Source: Trichosporon coremiiforme
Taxonomy: Eukaryota; Basidiomycota; Tremellomycetes; Trichosporonales; Trichosporonaceae
Assembly (NCBI GenBank): GCA_039545355.1
Contig: BCJJ01000011.1
Coordinates: 1,334,851 to 1,398,850 of the forward strand
Direction of reading: 5' to 3'
DNA: 64,000 nt
The notes under the pieces are model-generated. The model worked only from the letters and a program-made list of their open reading frames with translations. It had not been told where the DNA came from and searched no databases. This document shows, in pieces, positions 1 through 10,693 of the stretch (position 1 is the first letter of the stretch; every line of letters begins with the position of its first letter). Both the position numbers and the translations under genes were made by a program.

Positions 1-653
1 CCCGCAGTGCGCGCGCGGGGGGCAGTTGAGGAATGCCGGACGGCACGAACGGGCTGGCGCAGTCGAGATGTGTGTGTGAGCAGCCGCATGGAAGAGTGGG
101 TAAATGAGACTGGATGATGGGCGGACGGAATGGATACCGGGCATCGGAGCGACGTGCGCGAGCGCGAGCGCGCTGGGAGCTTCGGGTCCGAGCTGCGTAG
201 CTGCGGGTTAGCGCTAATGCCTCAGTGAGCACGGTGTCATCATGAGGTGTAGTTGAGCTAGTCGCGTGGATATCGCTGCGGCGGTAGGCGTCAGCAGCCT
301 GTGGCAATCGGCAACCTTCTGTGATAACGGGCGGGCGATAAGGCTGAGTGATGGGTTAATTGCGGTTGAGGGAGATCAGCGGTGGAGCCATGAGTCATCT
401 GCGAGATTATCGCGGCCCGAGCAGTCGGCGAGTTTCCCAGACGCCGGACGGGACGCGGGACCAGATTCGCCACCCAACTGATGATCGCCTTTCATGCCTG
501 CCGAGCCCACGGCCACGGCAGATTCCATGAATCAGGTGGCGCACCCGTTCCATCATGTAATCCGTCGCGAAAAGCCCTCATCCTCCTCTCCTATATCTTG
601 CCAGCCCCTCATCTCATCATGCATCCTCATCCCTTGCACACTCACTCACCAAG
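1..653. other. 5' flank of CCC2, no gene seen
   Basis: GC-rich flank with no supported coding region on either strand. A short run of alternating GCGCGAGC units lies near 155-175. The last 60 bases before the ATPase start are C/T-rich, as expected of a fungal 5' leader. Confidence 0.4.
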
Positions 654-3600
654 ATGCCCGACATCCCCACACATCTCCTCACAGCCTCGCTGCTCGTCAA
701 CAACATGCACTGCCCGTCGTGCATCGACACCATCCGGGCCGCACTCGCAAACGTCCCCTCGGTGCACAACCTCACCGTGTCCCTGCTCCTGCACCGGATA
801 ACCTTCAACGTGGACTCGAAGCGCTCCGCCTCCGTCATCGAGCACGTGAAACGCATTCTCCGAACAGAAGGCTTCAGCGTCGCGACGCCCGATGAGCCGG
901 AACAGCCCGAGGTGGACGAGCTGCCTGCGGGGTTCCTGGGCCGGCTGGTCGGCAAGCGGCGCGAAGTGCGCGCCGAGAAGCGTGAGGTGGCGCGGCGGAG
1001 ACAACACCTCGAGCGGTGCGAGCAGTGTCGCGCCGAGGCACTCGGGGTCAGCGAGAAGAAGGCCGAGGGCACGCTCAAGACGACACTGTCGATCGAGGGC
1101 ATGACGTGCGGCAGCTGCAGCGCCGGTATCGCGTCTGCACTTGAAGCCAACCCCCTCGTGCTCGACGGGAACATTAGCGTACTCACCTCGTCTGGCGTGA
1201 TTACGCACAAGGCCGGAATAAGCGGGGACGAGCTCGTTGATCTCGTCGAGGACCTGGGGTACGAAGCGAAAGTGATCGAGAGCGTCCCCGAGACGCCAGC
1301 GGGTGGAGACAAGCTCGTCACGACAACCTACTCGATCGAGGGCATGACGTGCGCGTCATGCACATCCAGCATCGAGGCGGGACTGAAGGACGTTGACGGG
1401 ATCGAGAAAGTCGATATCAATCTGCTCAACTCGCAGGGCACGGTGACGCACCGCGCGAGCCTGTCTGACGCGTCGATCAAGGAGCTCATCGAGGACATTG
1501 GCTTTGGCGCCGAGGTCGTGCGCACCCAAGACGCAGAGGACGGCGAGCGCTCCGTCACGATCCGAGTTGATGGTGTGTTCTGCGGAAACTGCATCACACA
1601 GCTGAACGCGTACCTCGCAACCCTCAAAGATGTGCGCTACACACCCTTCACGCTGAAGAGTCCCCAGACGACCATCACGTACACCCCGAGAGAACCGTAC
1701 ACCGTCCGCGAGCTCGTACGAGGGCTAGCAGGCGTCGCGCCTGAGTTTGACGCTGAGGTCGTCCGCCCCGCCTCGGTCAGCGAACGCAGTCAAGCGATCC
1801 AGCGCCGCGAAGTCAAGGTGCTCGCCGCCCACCTCGTCGCGGCCGTGATCCTCGCGATCCCGACATTCATCATCGCCATCGTCTCCATGGTCATGCTGCC
1901 GATGGACCACCCCTTCCGCCGATTCTGGGACACAGCCGTGTGGGGCGGCGCGAACCGGGGCACGATCGTGCTGTGGGCGCTGGCGACTGTCGTGCAGTTC
2001 GGCATCGGCCGCTTCTTCTATGTGCGCGCATACCACGGCCTGGCGCCGCATATCCGCTCCCTGCTTGCGAAATTCCACCTCTGCTCCTCGCCCAGGCCGT
2101 GGACGTGGCGCAGCCTCGTGAGCTTTGGCAGCATGGACCTCCTCGTCGCCCTTAGCACGAGCGTGAGCTACATCGCCAGCGTGGCGATGCTCGCCATTGA
2201 TGTCCGGCACCCCGGCCGCATGAGCATCGGGTCGTACTTTGACGCGTCGGTTTTCGTCATCATGTTCATCCTCCTCGGACGCACGCTCGAGGCGTACGCC
2301 AAGGCTAAGACGACGGACGCGGTCGCTCTTCTTGGAGCTCTCAGGCCGGCCACGGCGTGGCTCGTCGAGGACGAGAAGGCCGAGGCGCGCGAGATTCCCG
2401 TCGACCTGGTCGAGCGCGGCGACATCCTGTTGGTGCACCCTGGCGCGCTTCCTCCCGCCGACGGCGTCGTCGTCCACGGCACGAGCTCCTTTGACGAGTC
2501 GAGCTTGACGGGCGAGGCGGTCCCAGTGGCCAAGGCAGAAGGCGACGAGGTGTACACGGGCACGACGAACCTGAGTTCGGCGGTGCAGATCTCCGTGACA
2601 GGTCTGGGCGGCGACACGATGCTGGACCGGATCATTGCGGCGGTTAGCCGCGCCTCGAAGGCGCCCCTCGAGAAGGCGGCCGAGACGCTGACCGGCGTCT
2701 TTGTCCCTGTCATCTGCTACTTCTCCATCCTCGTACTCGCCCTCTGGCTCGGTTTGACGTACGGCGGCGTAGTCGACCCGCACAACCAGGCTGGACGGGC
2801 TTTCTTCGCTATCGAGTTCTGCGTGGCGGTCCTTGTCGTTGCATGTCCTTGCGGTATTGGACTGGCGGTGCCGTGCGCTAACGCGGTTGGTACGGGTCTC
2901 GCGGCCAAGGTCGGTATTCTGGCCGGTGGTGGCGAGGCGTTCACGGCGATCACCAAGGTCACGACCGTCGCGCTCGACAAGACCGGAACGCTCACGCAGG
3001 GAAAGCCCGCTGTCGTCGCCGAACTCTTGCTTTCAGAGGACAAGGAGGTGCCGCTCGCCACGCGCGCGCTCGAGGCGACCAGCACGCACCCCCTCGCTGT
3101 CGGACTCACGGAGCACCTGTCTTCCCTCGAGGGAAGCGTCGAGATTGCGTCGTCCGAGGAGATTGCCGGCCGCGGTCTGACCGCCAAAACTGGCAGCGGA
3201 CTCGAGCTCGCAATTGGCAACGACAAGCTGATGGCGGACCACGACGTCGACTTGACCGATGTGACGTCAATGCTGGAGGAGTGGGGATCGGCCGCTCGGT
3301 CTGTCGTTCTGGTCGCTGCGCGCCGTGGTGCTGCGCCCTGGGTTCTTGCCTCCGCGTACGCCTTGTCGGACCCGCTGCGACCGAGCACGGCCCCGATCCT
3401 GGCGCAGCTGCGGAAGCGCGGCTTCCGTGTCGTGATGCTGACTGGTGACAACGAGCGCACGGCGAACGCGATAGGAAAGGAACTCGGTCTCAAGGCGGAG
3501 GACGTGAATGCCGGTCTCGGGCCGCAGGACAAGGCAGACGTGATCGGTCGGTTGCAGGCCGAGTCGGTGGCGAGGAAGACATGGCGGGGAACCAAGGACG

Positions 3601-3962
3601 TGCCGAACCGCGTCCTCTTCGTGGGTGACGGGATCAACGACTCGATTGCGCTCTCCACCGCCGCTTGCTCGGTGGCGATGGGCCATGGCAGCCAGAGCAC
3701 GCTCGCCAGTGCCGATTTCGTCCTTCTCTCGTCTGATCTGGCGTCCATCCCCGACCTCCTGAAGCTCAGTCGCAAGGTCGTCAACAGACAGTGGATCAAC
3801 TTGTGCTGGGCCATGGTGTTCAACGTTGTCTGTCTCCCCATCGCCGCTGGTATCCTGTATCCCGCCGGGATCCGTCTCAGTCCCGTCTGGAGCGCCATCC
3901 TCATGGCTGCGAGCTCGGTGTCGGTCATCCTCTCCTCCCTCGCCCTCAGGTGGGGTCTGTAG
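654..3962 (+). CDS. CCC2: Copper-transporting P1B-type ATPase (CCC2/ATP7 type)
   Basis: Single uninterrupted frame of 1102 residues. It has heavy-metal-associated Cys motifs at about residues 20 (MHCPSC), 150 (MTCGSC) and 230 (MTCASC) and a fourth, less standard one near 306 (VFCGNC). The P-type ATPase core follows: TGEAVP actuator loop near 617, membrane CPC metal site at C731/C733, the phosphorylated Asp at D775 in DKTGT, an HP motif near 812 and GDGIND near 991. P1B ATPases with this order pump Cu(I) into the late secretory pathway, receiving it from the ATX1 chaperone and supplying multicopper oxidases such as the iron-uptake ferroxidase. The C-terminus ends just after the last membrane helix. 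The first ATG is at 654, with no earlier in-frame ATG. It is unusual here in lacking introns. Confidence 0.93.
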   Translation: MPDIPTHLLTASLLVNNMHCPSCIDTIRAALANVPSVHNLTVSLLLHRITFNVDSKRSASVIEHVKRILRTEGFSVATPDEPEQPEVDELPAGFLGRLVGKRREVRAEKREVARRRQHLERCEQCRAEALGVSEKKAEGTLKTTLSIEGMTCGSCSAGIASALEANPLVLDGNISVLTSSGVITHKAGISGDELVDLVEDLGYEAKVIESVPETPAGGDKLVTTTYSIEGMTCASCTSSIEAGLKDVDGIEKVDINLLNSQGTVTHRASLSDASIKELIEDIGFGAEVVRTQDAEDGERSVTIRVDGVFCGNCITQLNAYLATLKDVRYTPFTLKSPQTTITYTPREPYTVRELVRGLAGVAPEFDAEVVRPASVSERSQAIQRREVKVLAAHLVAAVILAIPTFIIAIVSMVMLPMDHPFRRFWDTAVWGGANRGTIVLWALATVVQFGIGRFFYVRAYHGLAPHIRSLLAKFHLCSSPRPWTWRSLVSFGSMDLLVALSTSVSYIASVAMLAIDVRHPGRMSIGSYFDASVFVIMFILLGRTLEAYAKAKTTDAVALLGALRPATAWLVEDEKAEAREIPVDLVERGDILLVHPGALPPADGVVVHGTSSFDESSLTGEAVPVAKAEGDEVYTGTTNLSSAVQISVTGLGGDTMLDRIIAAVSRASKAPLEKAAETLTGVFVPVICYFSILVLALWLGLTYGGVVDPHNQAGRAFFAIEFCVAVLVVACPCGIGLAVPCANAVGTGLAAKVGILAGGGEAFTAITKVTTVALDKTGTLTQGKPAVVAELLLSEDKEVPLATRALEATSTHPLAVGLTEHLSSLEGSVEIASSEEIAGRGLTAKTGSGLELAIGNDKLMADHDVDLTDVTSMLEEWGSAARSVVLVAARRGAAPWVLASAYALSDPLRPSTAPILAQLRKRGFRVVMLTGDNERTANAIGKELGLKAEDVNAGLGPQDKADVIGRLQAESVARKTWRGTKDVPNRVLFVGDGINDSIALSTAACSVAMGHGSQSTLASADFVLLSSDLASIPDLLKLSRKVVNRQWINLCWAMVFNVVCLPIAAGILYPAGIRLSPVWSAILMAASSVSVILSSLALRWGL

Positions 3963-4838
3963 TCAACAAAAGTAGTCAGAAGTACCTAATAGCCACTCAC
4001 TAGAGATCATAGTCAATGCACAAATCTCCAACGTTGTCCTCACCCTGTCAGCAGTGTGAAGCAGACGCAGCGTTAGTCACCCCGATCAGCGGTTTCATGA
4101 CTGTCCACGTTCCGCTTTAGCTCCAACCAATCCTTACCGCTTGCCTTACCTCGGCTGAAAGATGATCCGCACCCACACGGCCCACACAGTGCGAGAACTG
4201 ATCCATGCCATCCATGCCTTCAAACGGCTGAAGGTGCTTTAATTAAAGGACACTAGTGTGTGCACTTCCAGAGTCCGTGAGTCTGATACGTGCCGGGCGT
4301 CATAGGTATGTGTGTTGTTGCGCATGCAGAGATTCAGCAGTCGACAATAGACAACGGCAGACAAGTCTACGCCGCACTGCGTAGCAGGGCGCTGGGCGAC
4401 AGGGCGCAGGGAGATGGCGACCTGAGGACGGCAGCACGAAGCGCACACGGCACACGAGGTGACCAGATTCGGGGCCGGTCCAGACCCATCCCCAAGAGAG
4501 CTGCCTGCAATATTCCTCCACCCCCATCCTCACGCACCCCATCCGTCGGTGAGGAAGGGCCATAGTTGAGTCAGCCGCTGCTAGACCTCGAGCACACTAT
4601 CTAGAGGGCCATTTGCCTTGTCTTCCTAACCCCCTCCCCTCACTCCTGGAAACGATCTCACCATGCCCATGGTCAACAGGCAGCTCTCGTACCCTCCGCA
4701 TCCGGCCCATCACGAACAGTGCCTGTGAGTGGCTGTACGTTCTGGAAACGCCGGGTATCGTGCTGACAGCAGCTTCCTTCCACTTCCTCGCGCGTCGAAA
4801 CACCCTCCTCGCCACCCCACCATTCTTCCCCGTAGAGG
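3963..4838. other. Intergenic, no gene seen
   Basis: About 0.9 kb between CCC2 and the next gene. It is relatively AT-rich around 4240 (a TTAATTAAAG run). No frame with convincing protein composition and no tRNA-like structure was found. Confidence 0.4.
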
Positions 4839-6550
4839 ATGGAGCCGACCCCCTCCAGCGCGCTCCTCCTCCAGCGTCTCGCGAGGGTAGACTGGTCCCT
4901 TCTTAGTCAGCTTGTGACCCACCTCAGGCTCGAATTCTCCGTCGCATCGCTCAAGTCTCTCGCAAACGACTCCAGTGCGAACCGTCCCTCTTCTGTGCCT
5001 TCCCTCACCGATGTTCCCGACGGCCACCCGGGTCCCAGCCCGGCGACCCAGCAGCTGAAGGCCAAAGTCGTGAAAGGTATGCATGAAACAAGCCTTCGTG
5101 ACCCAGCTGATGCCATAGTCGCCGCGGTTCCCAGAGGTCCGCCCAGTGGTCCGCCCTACGGGAGAAACCGCTAGGTCTCCCAACCCGAGCGCCCATCCCC
5201 CCCCCCCCCACCCCACCCCGGGGATGGCCGAGGAAATCGCGGAGCTCATCGTTGCCAACATGGAGAAGACGCTGGAGAACAAGTACGCGTCCACGTACGG
5301 TGTGACAATACGCAGCGGCAGTGCCGAGGAAGATACTCTCAACGGCGAAAAGATGCTCGCGTCAGGAAGCGACTTCCCTCCGGGGCGCGCTGTACATCGA
5401 CCCCGGCGGTTCGTGTTCGACCTCGCGGCCGGGCCACCGACCATCTCGTCCTCGACGAGTTCGCGGCGCTCAGCGTGAATTCGAGCGTTACGCGCCCTAT
5501 CATCGCTGGCCTCTGCCGTCTCGCCCGCGGCACCGTGACAGTCCTGCGTGAAGAAACCTCGTGCCCCGCAAGCACCATACAAGAGATCCAGACGATCTTT
5601 CACCAGTGGACAACTGCATCGCTCGTTTGGTCTGGCCCCGGCAGTCTGCAAGCTTCAGACAACGATCACCAACACCAACGCAAACAGGAGCACGTACTCG
5701 TGGACGCTCGCTACGACCTATTCACGATGAACCTGACGCGTGCCGCGCCCGAAGCGAGGCTAATGCAGCGCTGGCACGCTGCATTGTTCTGACGCCGTTC
5801 CAACTCCATGGTGCGGTAGTAAGCGCTCGCCTCCGGTCTCGATGACGTCGGAGGGACGGACGGTTCTCGCTGGCCCAAGCCACGGCCCAAATGTGGGTTT
5901 GACCTGTGTTTCGATGGAATGCTTGCTAATTGTATCAGTCCGGGGCCTGCGCATCAAGCACCACGTCCGAGGACGCCAAGGAGACGGACGAGGATGGCCT
6001 TGACCTGGACGATCCGTACGGTATCGACACCGCCGACCTCGACGCGGGCGTGGAGGATCTGCTCGGGCCGGCCCATGGATGTACAAGCACTCAGTGGGCT
6101 GGTGCGAGTTTGACGGCTGCCCCGCCGACGAACCGCAGGAGTGCAAGATGATGATGCTGCACGGCAAGATGCTCGAGGTATGTCATCGCTGCGCCGACAT
6201 GATCCGGCACCCAGACCGATATGAGTGGGGCCAAAGTAATGATGAGCACTTACAGGGCACAGTCGCGGCGGCTCGTTGTCTCGGACCAGCCGAACGACGA
6301 CAAGGGCTTCAACAACCAGCTTCTCGACACCGGCGTCTGCGAGAGCTCCGAGTGCGCTGCTCTGGTGAGTGCTCCGACATGCTGACACCAGAACCCTCAC
6401 ACGATCGCGTCGGCGCGGGGCGACGACAGTCGCAGCCGTTGCTACCAGTGCCCTCCTGTATGGGCATTGAGCAAGGAACGCAAAGAACGTTCGCACTTCC
6501 CAGTCCACTATGCTCAGGTCGCGAGGTGCGCAGGTGGCGTTTGTACATGA
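4839..6550 (+). CDS. Uncharacterised Cys-rich protein, model unresolved
   Basis: Several coding-looking blocks lie in different frames. The first starts at the ATG at 4839 (MEPTPSSALLLQRLARVDWS). A second runs from about 5224 (MAEEIAELIVANMEKTLENK). A third lies around 5460-5790. An acidic block (DEDGLDLDDPYGIDTADLDA) begins after a good acceptor at about 5938. The next block, from 6079, is Cys-rich: WCEFDGC, ECKMMMLHGK and possibly CHRCADM. Then come SDQPNDDKGFNNQLLDTG/CESSEC and, after an apparent 27-nt intron (6365-6391), RCYQCPPVW through to a stop at 6548-6550. The spaced CxxC pairs suggest zinc binding. I cannot connect every block without a frame change, notably near 6070 and beside the 13-C tract at 5197, so either small introns are missed or the gene is damaged. 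No family recognised. Confidence 0.35.
5197..5219. repeat. Poly-C tract
   Basis: Thirteen consecutive C residues followed by ACCCCACCCC, lying between two coding-looking blocks of the uncharacterised gene. Homopolymers of this length are prone to sequencing and replication slippage, so the reading frame across it is unreliable. Confidence 0.9.
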
Positions 6551-7100
6551 CATTAGTTCTGTCAATGAAAAAGTGGATTGATCAGGCGTCAGTGGGGGGG
6601 GGCCGATGAACGCTGCGCGGTGATAACGAACCCTGAGAGCGAACTGTAAAGCGTTGGAGCACGAAGAGCGAACCGTGTTTCGAGGGCTTGTGATCGGAGA
6701 TGGGTTGGCACGAATCATAAGGCCAGGGTCGAGCAAGGATAGTAGCCGCAGAGCAGTACGTTCAAGTCATAGGATCGCGTCACCTGCCCACAGGGTTGCC
6801 GTGTTGAACGCCGTCGTAGGTTCGACCAAAGTTGTGTATCCAGTCCTGTGCTTTCCGCTTCACCCTCTGCCCGGACCATTCCATGCCCATTCACCGGCCA
6901 AGCCCTGTGTCAGGACCGCCCCCTTGTCCCACCACGCTGCGCTCGCCGCTTCGAGAACGCCACACGCCACAACCAGCCAACGCGACCCCTCCGTCACACC
7001 TCTCTATCTCTCTCTCAGTACTCACAAAGCCAGGCTTAGCGTACATAATGCATTGGGTTCAATCTACTTCACATTGCTCTTGAACTCGGAGTTTTGTCGT
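6551..7100. other. Intergenic, convergent 3' region
   Basis: Gap between the Cys-rich gene and the complex I gene, which converge here. No supported coding sequence. A run of eight G (6595-6602) is the only compositional oddity noticed. Confidence 0.4.
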
Positions 7101-9848
7101 TTACTGGGGCGGGTTGACCTGGGGGTTGACGTAGCCGCCACGCGAGTCGGGGACGGCGTGCTCCCAGTCACCGTTCTTCTCGAGCTCACCGCCGAAGAAG
7201 ACACCGCCGTTCTGCTCATGGTATTGACGCAGGCGAGCCTCTACTTCAGGGCGGAAATTCTTCATAAGGCCTAGAAAACGTTAGCAAAGACAAGAAAGAG
7301 GACGTGGAAGAAGGTTGGAAGAGAAGAAAACTGGTGGAGAGGCGAAAATGGTGGTTATTGCGTGAAACGCCACCATTGCCACCCAAGTTTGCCCTCCTCA
7401 CGTGAACCGGAGATACGTACCCTGAATAGGCCAAGCCGCGGCGTCGCCGAGAGCGCAGATGGTGTGACCCTCGACCTGCTTGCTGTTGATTGTCAGCGTT
7501 CATGTTCAAAGTGATCTCGTGAAAGGTGTTGGGAAGCGGAGATCGAAAGTGGAGGTGGAGGTGGAGGCCACGTGCGGTCAGGCACAACTGGTCACCTAGG
7601 CACGTCCACCCTTAACCGTCGCCTCTTGGACGTCTTAACACCAATTCTGCCGGGAGTTCTAAGTTGATCTCGCTCTCCAAAGCAACCAACGGACGCCAAG
7701 ACGTAACCAGAGCCCCGCAGAAGTGTTATCGACTTACGTAAGCTCCAGGAGCATGTCAATCTCGCGCTCCTGTGATATGTTAGCGAAGCCTACGAAGAAA
7801 TGGCGAAGTCTGAGTCGACGTCGAAGCTCGGCGAGCATAGATGGTGAAGGGAGAGGGGGCCAAGTAACTCATGTTGCCCAGGCACACAAGAGTGCGCAAG
7901 GGCGCAAGGACGCAAGGCCGATTAGATAGCGCGGTGGAGGTTGTGAAACACTGCCTATCGCAGTGTGGCACACCACTCCACCTGCCACTGTCCCCACGGG
8001 ATCAGCAATCGATCTCGCCTTTCCGCTGTTCTTCGACCATTCGACTCAGACTTCTTCTTACCACGAACTTGGGCGTTACCCTCGACCATCCTGTCCATCA
8101 TGTTCATCATCCAGGTCGTTCCCTCGCGACAGGGGGTGCACTGGCCGCAGGACTCGTGCTTGTAAAACTTGGAGAAGCGGGCGATCGCGTTGATCATGTC
8201 GGTCGACTTGTCCATGACGATGACGGCACCGGTGCCGAGCGAGGTTCCGTTGTCCTTGAGGTCGTCGTAGTCCATAAGAACGGTCGAGCAGATGTCGGGC
8301 TTGATGACGGGAACGGAGCAACCACCGGGAATGATACCCTTAAGGTTGTCCCATCCGCCACGGATACCGCCACAGTGCTTCTCGAGCAGCTCCTTGAGGG
8401 GGATCGACATCTCCTCCTCGACGACACAGGGGTTGTTGACGTGGCCGGAAACACAGAAGAGCTTGGTGCCCGAGTTGCGCTCACGACCGAACGAGGCGAA
8501 CCACGAACCACCACGGCGACAGATGGTAGGGGCAACGGCGACGGTCTCGACGTTGGCGACGGTCGAGGGGCAGCCGAAGACACCGACGTCGGCGGGGAAA
8601 GGAGGCTTAAGACGGGGCTTACCCTGCTTGCCCTCAAGGGACTCGATAAGGGCGGTCTCCTCACCACAGATGTAGGCACCAGCACCACGGTGGACGTAGA
8701 CGTCGAAGGGGTAGCCAGAGCCGCAGGCGTCCTTGCCGATGAAGCCGGCAGCGTAAGCCTCGTCGATAGCCTTCTGGACGGCGTTGGCCTCCTCAATGAA
8801 CTCGCCACGGATGTAGATGTAGGCGGCGTTCGCGTTCATGGCGCGACCGGCAACGAGACAGCCCTCAACGAGCTTGTGAGGGTCACCACGCATGATCTCA
8901 CGGTCCTTGCAGGTTCCGGGCTCACCCTCGTCAGCGTTGACGACGAGGTAACGGGGGCGGGGGTCCTTCTCCCATCCGGGCTTGTTCATGAAGCTCCACT
9001 TGAGGCCCGAAGGGAAACCGGCACCACCACGGCCACGGAGACCAGACTCCTTGATGGTGTTGATGATCCCTGCAAAGTCAGCGCTGTTGCCAAAGCCCAG
9101 TAGGCCGCCTCCAGAACCAAGCCTACCCCCAGGCACTCGCGCACCAGCGCCACTTTGTGCTTTGTGTTTGAAGGGGCTTTGGGCTCGCCACTTGTCACCA
9201 CCTGCCACCATCAATCCACCCAGCTTATTCCTCTTCCACCTTTCGTCCGCACCTCCTCTCTTCTTCTCAAACTCTTTCTCTCGACTCACAGCTGTCTCCT
9301 TTAAGCAGGATCTCTTTAGTCTTGTGCCAGTCTCCTCTCTGCTGCGCGCCCTTGATGCCGGGGTCGTGCTGAGGTTGTTAGTGATTGAAGATGATGAAAT
9401 GGTCGAAAGGGGTCGCAGCGAGCTCAATGTTGATCGTAACGACCCCCTTGAAAGCAGAAATGACACTTGCGCGCAGGAAAAGGTTGGTAAAAATGCTTCA
9501 GAGGTGTCAGCGTTGTCAAAAGATGTAGTGAAGGCTGGGAGACGCTCAACAACAAGAGTTGGTGTCTCGAGAGGATGGACGAGGTGGAGGTAGTGCCACA
9601 CACAGTCCGGGCCTTGCGCCCCTCTGATCGTCCATTGCCGATACCCTGCACTAGCGTGTGTGTACGCACCGGTCCTGGTCCTTGAGCCCACCGTAGTGAC
9701 GGACAGGGGTCGCAGTCGAGTCAGCCGGAGTCGCGAGGTTGCAAGCCGAAGACGAAGCGAAGGTACGGGCCGAGTTCAGGGGCTTGGCGATGCGCGCGGC
9801 GGAGGCGCCCAGGCGCACGGAGCGCGAGACGGGGCGCGACGAGAGCAT
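7101..9848 (-). CDS. NDUFV1: NADH:ubiquinone oxidoreductase 51-kDa subunit, mitochondrial
   Basis: FMN/4Fe-4S subunit of complex I (N-module), which oxidises NADH in the matrix. Proposed exons on the minus strand: 9848-9670, 9495-9471, 9368-9290, 9069-8069, 7769-7738, 7482-7421 and 7270-7101. All phases agree and give 515 residues. The N-terminus is Arg/Ser-rich ([20 protein letters not shown]), as expected of a mitochondrial presequence, followed by [10 protein letters not shown]. The FMN/NADH-binding [16 protein letters not shown] and the [14 protein letters not shown] region follow, then [13 protein letters not shown] for the 4Fe-4S cluster. The tail includes [16 protein letters not shown]. 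The 25-nt second exon encodes IFTNLFLR and is followed by a GC donor (GCAAGT at 9470), not GT. The exon 4 donor, GTTCGT at 8068, is weak. An upstream in-frame GTG exists, but 9848 is the first ATG. Confidence 0.93.
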
Positions 9849-10693
9849 GGCGCTAGTTCGGAGTGGTGTGACGGTGTGTAAGCCGTTCGAGATGGCAGAG
9901 GATGTACGGACGTCAACGTTCAGCCTGGCTCCTGCGTCCTGCACCACCGTTGCCCTACCGGAGATGCAACGCCTTGCCCAGGATTGGCCCCTCGGCGCTC
10001 ACAGTGGGCGGAAAATCGGCGTTATGTCCGTGGCAGTATCCACGTGGTTTGACTGAGGATGCCCCTGGTTAACTCAACCTCCGTCACAACAATCCAATGC
10101 CGTCACTCGCTTTTGACAACGCCCACTCCATCATTGAGCTACGCCCAGCAGTTGAGGTCGACTTGCAAACACCGTTGGCAATGCAGAATCTCTCAAGCCC
10201 AGAGTTCAATGAGAACCTCGCCAGGTTGGTTTGCAGAAGGGCACTGACACGAGGATCCTAAAGCCAGCGTCATAATGGGGCCCCACGCTGTCACTGGCCG
10301 TAGAAACTCAATCGGTGGAAGAAGATGACATGGCAGGCACTCCAAAGAAGTGAGTCAGTGAGCTGTCGAGCGACAGGCTCCAATCGTTGGGCAGCGGTCG
10401 TGCGTGTGCAGCCTACGATCGTGTGTGCAGGCATTGGTCCGATCTGAGGATGCCCCTCCCCCAGTTCACGCCACCTTCCCCCTGCACCTTCCTCGTGTAG
10501 ACGGTCGGCATGCCCTCCACCAGAGGCTCTCGGACATCTTACGGTGTGTCAGCCGCAGCAGGCGCTCGCATTTCTATGCGGCTTGGGCGTACTTACTGAT
10601 CGGGCCCTCAGTGATGCATTCACAGCTGCGCGGTGTCGCCTCATGATGTTCAATCTGATCCCACCGTTCACCAGCCAATATCGGCCCGCCACT
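9849..10693. other. Divergent intergenic region, no gene seen
   Basis: 845 bases between the divergent complex I gene and the acidic-protein gene. It presumably holds both promoters. No convincing coding frame or RNA gene was seen. Confidence 0.4.

Noticed and set aside
2717..3928. 403-residue open frame antisense to the copper ATPase
   Set aside because: A by-product of GC-rich, codon-biased coding sequence on the other strand. Composition is Ser/Arg/Thr/Pro-rich with no motif.
6825..6845. B-box-like GGTTCGACC on the plus strand
   Set aside because: The flanks do not form a T-arm, and no tRNA acceptor or anticodon arm could be drawn.
9849..9947. Upstream extension of the complex I gene to a GTG codon
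   Set aside because: Nuclear genes rarely start at GTG. The ATG at 9848 begins a normal presequence.
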